DNA of 64,000 nucleotides, taken from contig CM035162.1 of the NCBI GenBank assembly GCA_020205615.1, positions 32,266,479-32,330,478 on the forward strand, written 5' to 3'. Shown here in pieces: positions 21,563 through 32,416 of this stretch (positions are counted from its first letter, which is position 1; each line of letters begins with the position of its first letter). The notes under the pieces are model-generated. The model was not told the origin of the DNA and searched no databases. It saw nothing but the letters and a program-made list of their open reading frames with translations. Source of the stretch: Panax quinquefolius. Its lineage: Eukaryota; Streptophyta; Magnoliopsida; Apiales; Araliaceae. The position numbers were made by a program, and so were the translations under genes.

Positions 21563-24500
21563 AATTTATGAAGTATATATACATATATATGCTCAAGCGA
21601 TGTGTAGTCCAATAATTTTTTACAATTAAGGGATAATTCTATGAGATTTGTATTGTGAAACCCCAGATTTTATGAATAAAGAATTAATTTTCTCGAAATA
21701 ATTTTTTTGTATTATGGTGTGAATTTGAGATAATGTTATAGTTGTGAGTAATATTTATAAATTTTGCAAAGTATGCAAGGTGTCATATTATATTCGATTG
21801 GTTCTGGGAATATTCGCTTTTAAACAGAAATATTCGTGCACGACACACAATCATTAGTGGACCCCATTAATGTAATTATTGGATTGAAAAAACGACAAAA
21901 ATATTTTATTGAAAATAACGGCGGAAGTTTTACCGTTGATCTTCATTGAACTACTCTAGTAAGTAAAAGTACGAAAGAATGGCGTGGTTGCATAAGAGCA
22001 GCACTGTTGATTATTTATATTTATGTGAGAAGTCACTCAATTTTGTTCAATTATTGCTACAATAGTTCTTTGTGATAGTATCTCACATTATTTGATTCAA
22101 TTATTGTTGATTTAGAAGTTTTGTTTTATTCAGATATTATTAACGTAATAAAATAAAACATCTTTTATATAAAATGTAATACTTTATTAAAGTTATTCTA
22201 TAAATAGAATATATTATATTCAATTATGCATAGTGTTTTGCATAGTAAAATCTTTTTATATAAAATGCGAATACTTTATTAAAGTTATTCTATAAATAGA
22301 ATATATTATATTTTATTATGCATAGTGTTTGCATAGTGCCCGTAGTGTTTGCATAGTAAAATCTTTTATATAAATAGAATATATTATATTTTATTTAAAA
22401 GATTTTTCTTTAAATATGGACCGTCAGATTAAAGTAAATCAATCTGGACCATTCATGGATTAGTTACTATGCATTTCATTTTTCTCGTAAATAGAAGCTC
22501 ATTCCTTCATTATTTTCTTACTTAATTCACCGAACTCTGAGAGAGAAACTATAGAGAGAGACTATAGAGATAGAAAAAGTTTTACGCTACTTCACTACTC
22601 TTATATCAAGTATTATTTTACTGGTAAGGGATATTATTGTTTTGTATTCAAGAAGAGAACTTCATTATTCCATTTCTTTATTGTTACGTTGGAATAACTC
22701 AGATATCGCTTGCCACCCTATACTTGGTGACATTCTTCTATTATTCTGTCTTTATTATTCGTTTAATATCCTCGTCGTGTTATACGTACGGACTGGTTCC
22801 ATTTTTATTATTCCGCTCTTTATTATTCTCGCTTTAATATCCTCGTCATGTTATACTGTAGGACACGGTTCCATCGATTATTATTCCGCATTTATTATTC
22901 TCATTGGAACATCCCGCTTGAGTGAATTTTACCCGACCGGTTCCGTTATTTAGTATTCTCGCTGAAATAACTTTTGTCTGTGCAAGTAATCGCATGCATG
23001 GTGATTTCTTTTGTTTTTCCATTCTTTATTATACTCAGTTGGTTAAAGTTGACTTCTATACTCCATGAAATTAGTGGAATATCCTTGATATTTACGCTTC
23101 ATCCAGTATCTTTCCATAGAAATATTTTTCTGAGAATTCTTGAATTTTACTCTACAAAGCAGTATCATGTTGACAATTTGGATGTTATTGGTTCATGGAT
23201 AAATTAATTCTTGAACTTGTTTTATTGAATTTTTATATCATTGTCATCATCCCTCATGTTTATATTATGTTGAAAGTCATCTGTGGCCTGTAGTGCATAG
23301 ATAGACTTGGTATGATTATGACCAGGGATTATGCGGTGTAATCATGATCGTAATGTTACAAATGATGTGAAAATTAAAAGTCCTCATTGGCCCGTAGTGC
23401 ATTGATGGACAATTTTTGGTATGATTATGGCTATGTGTAAGGCCCCAACTTTTTATAAATGAAGATTTAATTTTCTCTATTTATTATTTTGAAATAGTAA
23501 GGGGTTGATTTGATTAATGTGGTTAGTTATGGGTAAAATGCTAAATATTTTTAAATAAGCAAGTGGTTATAAAATACTCATTGTTGTGGAGAGAATATTC
23601 GTTTGGTCGTGGAATATTCTTTATCGTTTGGAGAATATTAAATGACGACAGTGCGGTCTTTTAATGGGCCCATAACTAAAAAGCGATTGGATGAAGAAAA
23701 TGACAAGTATAAGTTGTTTATAAATAACTGTATAGCTTGTTACACGAATTAATCTTGTTGGAATACCGGTGGTTAAAACACGATGTCTGCGTTGTTGCAC
23801 GTAAGCACTGACAGTATTGCACCAATTATTGATTCTTACGTAAAAGGCACTACTCAATAATTGTTACGAAATTATCGCTCGATATTTTATTTTATTGATT
23901 CAATAATTGCTGCGTTGATATTTTATATTATTGTTGTATCAATAATTGTCACTACACAGTATTTTCCATTATCGAAGCAATAATTCATATTATCCGAATA
24001 ATATTATTAGAAAACATTATTGGCAATGTCTAGAAAGTTCATCTACGGAGAGGGTTTGGTCACCTAATTGCACGCCAAGATGGAGAAATTATTATTGAAA
24101 GCCCCTCTTTCCTCGGGGAACTATCTCGGTTGCAAGATCTTGTGATTCTGTAATATTATTTGTGAATAATTAATTATTGATTTATATGATGAGGAAAATA
24201 TTGATTTTATGTGGTTATAGATGGAGAAAATTTTTAAAGTGACAATTGTTAAAAATTGATATTTTATCTTTTCTGATAAAATAATATTTTATTATATTAT
24301 TATAATATAATAATGGGGATATTTTTATAATGAATGTGGGATATATGAGTATATGAGGATGAGGAGTATTTTTATTGCAAAAGTTGTTTAAAACATGTTA
24401 AACATGTATGTGGGCCAATTTCTTGACTGAAATTTGATTATAGCCTGTAAAATCGCCCGTTTATGGATTTCGGTCAATTTCTGTTTGGAATTTGGAAAAA

Positions 24501-24788
24501 CTTTCTTCTGCAAAGTTGTAGAGAATTGAATTTCTTATAAAAAGACTCGTAATTCAAATTTTCTGACAAAAGGGCTATTTGTTATGAATTATTGAAGTTT
24601 CGGTATATCGGGTGTGAATTGATTTTTGGAGTTTAAATTATTTTTGTTAGAAAAACGTTTTTTGTATTTTTTTGGACATCATTAACATGTGTGGCTGGTG
24701 TTTTTGACCAAAAGGTGGGCTAAGAAAAATTTGTATAATTATATTAATATTATATTAAATTTTCTGCTTTGGTGTTCTAAGCATTTTT

Positions 24789-24797
24789 CTATAAATA
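24789..24797 (+). promoter_or_regulatory. TATA box of the nested Y-type LTR
   Basis: CTATAAATA followed by GGGTGCTTAGGTTAGAATTG, conserved among Y copies. Confidence 0.7.
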
Positions 24798-25074
24798 GGG
24801 TGCTTAGGTTAGAATTGAAAATCACACCAGAAACTAAAGATTTCTCTCTTTCTCTCTCTATAATATCGAGCGTATTTGTGAGTATTTTAGTACTTTGAGT
24901 ATTGCTATACGGTGTAAGTTCTTTCAGCACTATATCCAGTATTCCAGTCAGAAGTACTATTCTTTCTGAGGTAAGGGATGTTATTTTCTTCTCAAATGAT
25001 ATTATTTCTTCAATATCATTATGCTGAAATATTGGTTGGAATTTTTTTATCAAATTTAGAACTTTTTCATGTCG

Positions 25075-25165
25075 GGGTTACTATTCATGAGTTACTAGTC
25101 ACGAGTTACTATTCATGAGTTACTATTCACGAGTTACTATTCATGAGTACTATTCACGAAGCATG
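25075..25165 (+). repeat. 14-bp tandem array
   Basis: Five or six copies of GAGTTACTATTCAT/C, differing mainly at a CACG/CATG position. Related ACTATTCACG units continue to about 25270 with longer spacing. The same motif occurs in the other Y LTRs in different copy numbers. Confidence 0.85.
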
Positions 25166-25509
25166 ATGATGTTTTTTGTGGAATTTCTATCTTTTGGTGT
25201 CGGAGTTACTATTCACGTATACGACACTATTCACGTATACAGCACTATTCACGAATACGACACTATCCACAGAAAAATTAAATTTTCTTTTCTGTGTCCA
25301 AGATTGTCTGTCACGATTCATATCTTTGATTGGATCTATGTTTTGATCTTCATTCTTGAATTTCACTCCAATCTGGTTATTTATGAAGTATTTTTGAACT
25401 TGGATTATTTAAAGTACGAATCCTTAATACTTGTTTTTTTGTTTCACTGGATTCGCTTTCTTTAAAATATTTTCATCATCCTCGGTCCTAAATGATGATA
25501 TAACCGAAT

Positions 25510-25698
25510 ATCTTTGGCTCAGTAGTGCAAAGATGAATAATTTTATAATGAATATCTTTGGCCCGTAGAAGGCAAAGATGAACAGTGTTTAGATGAACAT
25601 GACGGTCGATTTAATATCTTTGGCCCAGAGTGCAAAGATGAACAGTGTTGAGATGAACATGACCAATGATGAATATCTTTGATCTGTAGTGCAAAGAT
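25510..25698 (+). repeat. Array of four GTAGTGC-type hairpins
   Basis: Perfect ATCTTTG/CAAAGAT stems at 25510-25534, 25554-25579, 25616-25639 and 25675-25698, with loops of 10-12 nt related to GCCCGTAGTG. Units are about 44-62 bp apart. Confidence 0.85.
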
Positions 25699-26344
25699 GA
25701 CTATTTGATTCAAGATGTATATTGATTGATGTTACAGGGATAAAATATCGATGATGGACTTTTAAATTCATATATAGAAGATAGTAAATTGCATTCTCTA
25801 CTTAACTCTTCTAATGAATTGTTGTTTCCACTGCAGTTGTTGATCTAAAACTTGTTGTCTATTATATTCTATCAGATTTTTCCCTGTTGAAAACTAAGGA
25901 TAATTTGTTGTACATTATCTTAGTCATAATATTCTTTACAGGGCTAGTTGAGCTCACCCTTTTCCTTTTTGTTCCATTTTTCTTCTCAGGAGACGAGAAT
26001 ATAGTGGGAACTAGTCGGGGTGTGGAGTAATGGTTCAAGAAAGTTGTTTTAGTAGTCCTCACTATTTTGTAAAATAGTGTATCAATAATTTTAATGAGAA
26101 CTTATTTTAGTGTGGATATTGTCTAGAAGACAATATTTTTATTTAAACTCACAGTTTATATGTTATCGTATTTTGCACGACAATTGTATTAATGTAGTTG
26201 TAGTTGTTTCTATACCATGTATTTGGCGACTCAGAATGGGTGATGTATACCTATTTTGGGGGCGTCACACTATGGATTCTCTTCGGCCAAGGGAGCAAAG
26301 ATGAATTGTTTTATGGCATGATCAGGACCGTTGATGAAAACACG

Positions 26345-26379
26345 ATTATCTTTGGCCCGTCGTGCATGGATAATTCGTG
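26345..26379 (+). repeat. Long hairpin in the X-type LTR
   Basis: A stem starting CACGATTATC (from 26342) pairs with GATAATTCGTG (ending 26379) with one bulged base; the loop region holds the GCCCGTCGTG version of the core. The same structure is at 30677-30715 in the 3' LTR. Confidence 0.75.
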
Positions 26380-26952
26380 GTCGTGATACTTAAAGAATAT
26401 CCTCGGCTGGCAAGTAGTGCGGGATGATTTGATGATGTGGAATATTTATTAAGCTGAGTCTCAGCGATAAAATTGATGATAAACTTTTTAAATCATAGAA
26501 GATAGTAGATTTAATTCTCTACTTGACTCTTCTAATGGATTGCTTGTTCCGCTGCAGTTAAACTTGATGTCTATTGTATTTTATCAGTTAATTTATTCTG
26601 CATTATCTTAGTCATAATATTTCTTACTGGGCTAGTTGAACTCACCCTTTTACTTTCATTGTTCTCTTCAGGAAATGAGAACGTAGACGGGACTAGTCGG
26701 GGAACAGAGTGATGGTCCGAGATGGTGTCATAGTAGTCCTCACTATTCTATAAAATAGTGTGATAATAAATGTAATGAGGACTCCATTGAGTGTTAATAT
26801 TGTCTAGATGACAATATTTGTATTAAAACTCATAGTATATGTTTTGTCGTATTTTACACGACAGTTGTATAATTAAGTTTTTATTTGTATTTTGTACCAT
26901 GTATCTGGCGACTCAAGATGGGTGATGTATACCTGTTTTGGGGGCGTCACAA

Positions 26953-26965
26953 TTGGTATTAAAAC
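26953..26965 (+). promoter_or_regulatory. Primer-binding site of the Gypsy element (degenerate)
   Basis: TTGGTATTAAAAC directly after the 5' LTR. The second copy of this family has TTGGTATCAAAGC (minus strand, 59104-59092), closer to the initiator Met-tRNA complement. Confidence 0.75.
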
Positions 26966-27138
26966 TTAGGGATATGATCCCTGGCTAAGATGTGAGACAA
27001 GAACTAGGAGGGGAGAGACGAGGAATTACTTCGCTAGTATGACCAACCTAAGTTTATTTGGTATTTAATTGGTCGGTCAGAGTATAGGGATAATATGTGA
27101 TATGTCAATTAACCCTTGTTTTGTGACAGTGTTTGAGA

Positions 27139-27502
27139 ATGGCATCTGAAAATGCTGAGATAAGCAATGAAGCACATGAGAGCGTTGATTCAGCTCAAGC
27201 AAAAGGTAACGACCAACAAAACGATAATAATCATATCGGTGGCAACGGCTATCGGAACAATGATAACCATCGTGGGGGAAATTATCATGCCAAGAATGAT
27301 ACCCACTTCGGTGGTAATCATGGCCAAGATAATAGAAGTGGAAATTTCAAGAAGAGAAGGTCATTTAGCTCGATTTTATCATGCACCAAAGTCAAGTCCA
27401 GCTGGGACGGTGGCACCAAAGGCAGATACGGATAAAACAAAGTCGGTGATTTCAAGAAGAGCATTTTTCGCGACTCTTCAAAAAGCGAGTACCCGAATCT
27501 GA
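27139..27502 (+). pseudogene. Gypsy gag remnant
   Basis: Starts at ATG 27139 (MASENAEISNEAHESVDS), matching the gag start of the minus-strand copy at 58918. It then passes straight to an Asn/Gly/His-rich linker (HIGGNGYRNNDNHRGGNYH). The retrotransposon gag core and both zinc knuckles present in the other copy are gone. After FKKRR the frame shifts to EGHLARFYHAPKS, the sequence just after the second knuckle. About 90 residues of gag-like protein remain; not functional. Confidence 0.8.
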
Positions 27503-27749
27503 GTTAACACGGTTAGTTTATTATAAATTTTTAAAGTCTATAACTTATTAGGTAATGGATTCTACCCATTCTTTTATCTCTTTGCTTGCGCTCAACGTTT
27601 AAATTTGACTTAAGAGAAGTTAGACTTTAACTTATTGGTTGAAACTTCGTTAGTAGAAACCTTCGTTACCTCCACTATTTATAAATCTTGTTGATTTAAA
27701 TCGACACTTTCACGTTACTTGTCAATCTTATCTCTTTGAAAATACTTGC

Positions 27750-28810
27750 CTTTGATGCAATTTTTAGAAATCGATTGGTTAACTACTCATCATGCTTTTC
27801 GTAAGGTTGATAGCTTTCATATTCCTAACCAACCTGTTATGCGAATTCAAGCAACCAAACCACTAAATTCAATCATTATCATATCAAGCCATAAGTAAAG
27901 AGCCTCGAGCCTTTCGCTGGTGACTTCCTTGTGTGAAATGCGACCGAAGCCGATATTACAGAAAGCGACGTCATGAATGACGATTACAAGTTGATAGGTA
28001 TCAATGTGACGTGTTATCCAAGTCTTGGATGAGAGTTACAGTTTTGAATGATATTTCTATTGTTAATAAATTTCCCGGACGTATTCTTGAAGATTTCTTA
28101 GCTTACCCTAGGCGTGAAATCGAATTTTGTATTGACCCGATCATAAAACCCATTTCTTAAACCCTCAAATATTTCTTCAACAAAAGCGAACGATAATAAT
28201 CGCCAAAGACGTTGACTCGAAGCTATTGAAGATTACGATCGTATCTATTCAATATCATCGTGGAAGAGCGAACGTGGTAGCTGACATGTTGAGTGGAAGA
28301 TCGTATGCGTTTACAAGTGCGATGTTGTTAAGACAAATACTCATTTCGTATAACTTGCAAATGATGAAGATAGAGTTAAAGACTCTAGGGACCCACATGA
28401 AGATAACGAATATACGAGTAAAATCGACTTTAATCGATAAAGTTAAAGACGCCAAGCTACATACCCGAATCGATGAATGTGAAGAAGAAGGTTCAAGAGG
28501 CGTTATTCTAGAAGCAAGAGTTCTTTGAAGAGAGAAATCTCAACCCTCGATTTAATTGGCCCATTTGAAATCCTCGATTGAAAGTAGGACCGCGGGCTTA
28601 TAGACTTGTTTTACCGCCAAGTATGTCAAGTGCTCATAACGCGTTTTTAACGTATCAATGTTACGTAAATATGTGGATGACCCGAACCACATTATTAATT
28701 TAGAATCTGGATGAGATAGCGGATGATTTAACGTATGAAGATGTACTGTTAAAATCTCGGAATATATTCTACGCTTAAAGGTTATACCTCAAGAGTTAGA
28801 ATCGAAATGA
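27750..28810 (+). pseudogene. Gypsy pol remnant lacking RT and integrase cores
   Basis: Decayed pieces in pol order: EIDWLTTHHAF (near 27765); YPRREIEF followed by KPIS, the start of Gypsy reverse transcriptase (about 28105-28160); then directly LKYFF from the end of the RT/RNase H region; IEDYDR (in another frame), NVVADMLSGRSYAFTSAM (about 28270), and the linker before integrase. Next come IGPFEIL (about 28555) and AYRLVLPPSM (about 28597), which belong after the integrase core, and DDLTYED near 28720. No YXDD motif and no integrase DDE core exist. The KPIS-to-LKYFF and pre-integrase-to-IGPFEIL joins are the same as in the copy at 56908-58918. Confidence 0.85.
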
Positions 28811-28879
28811 AGTCAAGGTATCCTCACCGTGGCGTACAGATACCAGTGTATACGCGTAAATTTCGAGGCGAAATTCCAT

Positions 28880-28891
28880 AAGGAGGGAGAT
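28880..28891 (+). promoter_or_regulatory. Polypurine tract
   Basis: AAGGAGGGAGAT directly precedes the 3' LTR start TGTGAAACCCC, as expected for the plus-strand primer. Confidence 0.85.
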
Positions 28892-29732
28892 TGTGAAACC
28901 CCGTATTTTATGAATAAAGAATTAATTTTCTCGAAATAATTTTTTTGTATTATGGTGTGAATTTGAGATAATGTTATAGTTGTGGGTAATATTTATAAAT
29001 TTTGCAAAGTATGCAAGTTGTCATATTATATTCGATTGGTCGGGAATATTCGCTTTAAAGCAGAAATATTAAATGCGACCAAGACAATCATCATCAGTGG
29101 ACCCCACAATGTAATTATTGCCGGATTGAGAAAACGACAAAAATATTTTATTGAAAATAACGGCGGAAGTTTTACCGCTGATCTTGTTGAACAACTCATT
29201 AGTAAAAGTACAATGAATCGCGTGGTTGCGTAAGTAGCACACCTGTTGTTGATTATTTTATTTATGTGAGAAGTCACTCGGTTTTTATTCAATTATTGCT
29301 ACAATAGTTGATGCGTAGTATCTCACATTATTTGATTCAATTATTGTTGATTTAGAAGTTTTGTTTTATTCAGATTATTAACGTAATAAAATAGAAACAT
29401 CTTTTATATAAAATGTAATACTTTATTAAAGTTATTCTATAAATAGAATATATTATATTCTATTATGCATAGTGTTTTGCATAGTAAAATCTTTTATATA
29501 AAATAGAATACTTTATTAAAGTTATTCTATAAATAGAATATATTATATTTTATTATGCATAGTGTTTCAGCATAGTGCTTGCGTAGTGTTTGCATAGTAA
29601 GAAAAATCTTTTATATAAATAGAATATATTATATTTTATTTAAAAGATTTTTCTTTAAATATCGGACCGTCCGAGATTAAAGTAAATCAATCTGGACCGT
29701 TCATGGATTAGTTACTTATGCATTCCATTTTT

Positions 29733-29741
29733 CTATAAATA
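29733..29741 (+). promoter_or_regulatory. TATA box of the X-type LTR
   Basis: CTATAAATA, with leader AGTTCATTCCTTCATT shared by the other X copies (45368, 53311, complement at 62449-62457). Confidence 0.7.
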
Positions 29742-29911
29742 AGTTCATTCCTTCATTATTTTCTTTTAATTCACCGAACTCTGCAGAGAGAGACTATAGA
29801 GAGAGACTATAGAGATAGAAGAAAAGTTTTTTCGCTACTTCACTACTCTTATATCAAGTATTATTTTACGATAAGGGATATTATTCTTTTGTATTCAAGA
29901 AGAGAACTTCT

Positions 29912-30150
29912 GTTATTCCATTTCTTTATTGTTCTGTTGGAATAACCTGTATACATGGGCTACCCTATACTTGGTGACATTCTTCTATTATTCTCGCTCT
30001 TTATTATTACATTTTAATATCTTGTCTGCATGTTATCTGTGGGACTGGTTCCATCATTTATTATTCCGCATTTATTATTCTGTTGGAACATCCTGTCGGA
30101 GTGAATTTCACCTGACCTGGTTCCGTTATTTAGTATTCTGTTGAAATAAC
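29912..30150 (+). repeat. GTTATTCC/GGAATAAC repeat array
   Basis: Four or five units of roughly 65-75 bp. Unit 1 pairs GTTATTCC (29912-29919) with GGAATAAC (29939-29946). Later units have diverged, for example TTCTGTTGGAACATCCTGT and TTCTGTTGAAATAACCTGT. The array recurs in all X LTRs at the same place. Confidence 0.8.
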
Positions 30151-31065
30151 CTGTCTATGCGAAGTACCGCATGCATGGTGATTTCTTTTGTTATTCCATT
30201 CTTTATTATACTCAGTTGGTTAAAGTTTTGACTTCTATACTCCATGAAATTAGTGGAATATCCTTGATATTTACGCTTCATCCAGTATCTTTCTCATGGA
30301 AATATTCTTCTGAGCATTCTTGAATTTTACTCTACAAAGCAGTATCATGTTGACAATTTGGACATTATTGGTTCATGGATAAATTAATTCTTGAACTTGT
30401 TTTCTTGAATTCTTATATCATTGTCATCATCCTCATGTTTATATTATGTTGAAAGTCATATGAGGCTTGTAGTGCATAGATGGACTTGGTATGATTATGA
30501 CCAGGGATTATGCGGTGTAATCATGACCGTAATGTTATAAATGATGTGAAAATTAAAAGTCCTCATTGGCCCGTAGTGTATTGATGGGCCTTTTGGTATG
30601 ATTATGGCTATGGATTCTCTTGACCAAGGAGCAAAGATGAATTATTTTATGGCATGATCAGGACCGTTGATGAAAACACGATTATCTTTGGCCCGTAGTG
30701 CATGGATAATTCGTGGTCGTGATACTAAAGAATATCCTTGGCCTGTAGTGTAGGATGATTTGATGATGTGGAATATTTATTAAGCTGAGTCTCAGCGATA
30801 AAATTGATGATAAACTTTTTAAATCATAGAAGATAGTAGATTTAATTCTCTACTTGACTCTTCTAATGGATTGCTTGTTCCGCTGCAGTTAAACTTGATG
30901 TCTATTGTATTTTATCAGTTAATTTATTCTGCATTATCTTAGTCATAATATTTCTTACTGGGCTAGTTGAACTCGCCCTTTTACTTTCATTGTTCTCTTC
31001 AGGAAATGAGAACATAGACGGGACTAGTCGGGGAACGGAGTGATGGTCCGAGATGGTGTCATAGT

Positions 31066-31195
31066 AGTCCTCACTATTCAATAAAATAGTGTGATAATAA
31101 ATGTAATGAGGACTCCATTGAGTGTGGATATTGTCTAGATGACAATATTTGTATTAAAACTCATAGTATATGTTTTGTCGTATTTTACACGACAA
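31066..31195 (+). repeat. Three consecutive hairpins near the LTR 3' end
   Basis: AGTCCTCA (31066-31073) pairs with TGAGGACT (31107-31114), with an inner CACTATT/AATAGTG overlapping its base. ATATTGTC/GACAATAT (31128-31148) has a 5-nt loop. TTGTCGT/ACGACAA (31175-31195) has a 7-nt loop. All stems are perfect. Confidence 0.85.
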
Positions 31196-31287
31196 TTGTA
31201 TAATTAAGTTTTTATTTGTATTTTGTACCATGTATCTGGCGACTCAAGATGGGTGATGTATACCTGTTTTGGGGGCGTCACATGTAT

Positions 31288-32416
31288 GGTGCTGGTGATC
31301 ATGTAAATCGATACCATCCAAATTCAGAATTAGTAGCTTAATTGTCATGAGAGGTTCATTACACAAGGTTAATTAAAACATCTCTCCTGTAATAGGATTG
31401 TATAATTAATTAATTTTCATGGTGCAGTTTGGTTTCGGTTTTGATTTTATGCGTGCGGTTTTGGCTAATAACCAAACTGCGTGAAATTATAAATTTAATT
31501 TTTCAACCTACTTAAAACCGTCACATACGCCGAAACCGTTAGTGCAATTTTAATTAGTGCGGTTTCAATTCCAATTTAATTCTTAGCTCAGACCAAGTGT
31601 TGTAGCTAGATCTTTTCCTCCCCGTAATTACTCCCTCGTTCTCACATTTTAAAGAAAGTTGGAATTTCTTTTTTGGAGAGTTGGTCCCACCTTTTAAAGA
31701 AAGTTGTGAGGTAAAATCGTAGTATTAATGTTAAGAACTTTGAACATATTGATAAGATCATATAATGTTTTTATTTTAACAAAATTTGATATTTTTTGCA
31801 GTTTTTTCACAAAAATGTGAGATTCACTTATTATTTATATTACGATAATCTTATCAAAAAAATTGATATTAACGAGTCTAAATCTCTTGACACATGGTAA
31901 TTCACTTGTTTTGGACAAATATGTACTTATGGCTATGAATGGTGATTGTAATAGAACACACTATATTAACGTTAAGGACAAATTTGTCTAAAAACTAAAA
32001 CAAATAAATAGTTAAAAATGGAACTGTCATATGCCAAATTGACTGTTTACTTATCACCCCTCTATAAAATTTGCTTTAGAATTTAATAGTAATGGTTAAA
32101 ATCTATATTTAAGAAAACTAAGTGAAAGTGTAAATATAAAAAAGTTTGTCTAGAATGATTTTCAAAGGAAAAAATTTGCATTAACATCAAATTGTCACCA
32201 GCTTATTTATAATTGGAGTAAAATGCTTAACCATCAATTTTTGCCAACCTTTAAAAAAAATTCCGTCTCTACCACAATTTTCGGTGTACCTATGATGCAA
32301 TTAGATTATTCTTGGTAAAAAAAGGTGGGGTGCAAGTGTGCTGCAATTTCGTTAAATATTCTAATCAAATGAAAGAAACTTCACTTTTCCAACATTAAAA
32401 CAAATAAAAAAATAAA
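31288..32416. other. Upstream region of the BBE-like gene with repeat fragments
   Basis: 31424-31575 contains GTGCAGTTTGGTTTCGG, GTGCGGTTTTGG and GTGCGGTTTCAATT, related to 18655-18805. 31628-31710 has ACTCCCTCGTTCTCAC and repeated TTTTAAAGAAAGTTG, like a decayed Stowaway-type end; no opposite terminus was found. The remainder to 32416 is AT-rich and presumably holds the gene's promoter; no convincing TATA box could be assigned. Confidence 0.45.
31424..31575. repeat. GTGCGGTTT-rich repeat, second block
   Basis: GTGCAGTTTGGTTTCGG, GTGCGGTTTTGGC, AAACCGTC, GAAACCGTTAG and GTGCGGTTTCAATTCC, in the same style as 18655-18805. The two blocks lie either side of the LTR cluster 19082-31282. Confidence 0.5.

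Larger units (their letters stand above)
23436..26269 (+). mobile_element. Solo LTR, Y subtype, nested in the Gypsy 5' LTR
   Basis: 2,834 bp from TGTAAGGCCCC to TTTTGGGGGCGTCACA with perfect target duplication CTATG (23431-23435, 26270-26274). It carries the CTATAAATA promoter (24789-24797), a 14-bp tandem array (about 25075-25165) and four GTAGTGC-type hairpins (25510-25698). Insertion into an identifiable site makes it younger than the Gypsy element. Confidence 0.95.
21654..26951 (+). repeat. 5' LTR of the Gypsy element, interrupted
   Basis: Starts TGTGAAACCCC and ends TTTTGGGGGCGTCACA. After removing the nested LTR (23436-26269) and its 5-bp duplication it is 2,459 bp, against 2,391 bp for the 3' LTR. 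The interruption point ATTATGGCTATG can be read uninterrupted at 30600-30613 in the 3' LTR. Confidence 0.93.
21654..31282 (+). mobile_element. Gypsy LTR retrotransposon, internally deleted (X subtype)
   Basis: Bounded by a perfect target duplication TGTAT (21649-21653, 31283-31287). The 5' LTR (21654-26951) is interrupted by a solo LTR; the 3' LTR is 28892-31282. The internal region is only 1,940 bp (26952-28891): a primer-binding site, gag and pol remnants and a polypurine tract. Gypsy identity rests on the gag N-terminus, the RNase H motif NVVADML and the integrase tail AYRLVLPPSM. Most of gag, RT and integrase is missing, so any movement would have needed proteins from another element. Confidence 0.93.
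28892..31282 (+). repeat. 3' LTR of the Gypsy element (X subtype, uninterrupted reference copy)
   Basis: 2,391 bp from TGTGAAACCCC to TTTTGGGGGCGTCACA. Order within it: CTATAAATA promoter (29733-29741); GTTATTCC/GGAATAAC units (29912-30150); GTAGTGC-type hairpins (about 30455-30756); GGGCTAGTTGAACTCGCCC block (about 30961); three terminal hairpins (31066-31114, 31128-31148, 31175-31195). Confidence 0.95.

Noticed and set aside
31628..32222. Second Stowaway MITE in the BBE-like promoter region
   Set aside because: A CTCCCTCG-like left end is present, but no complementary right end or TA pair could be found.
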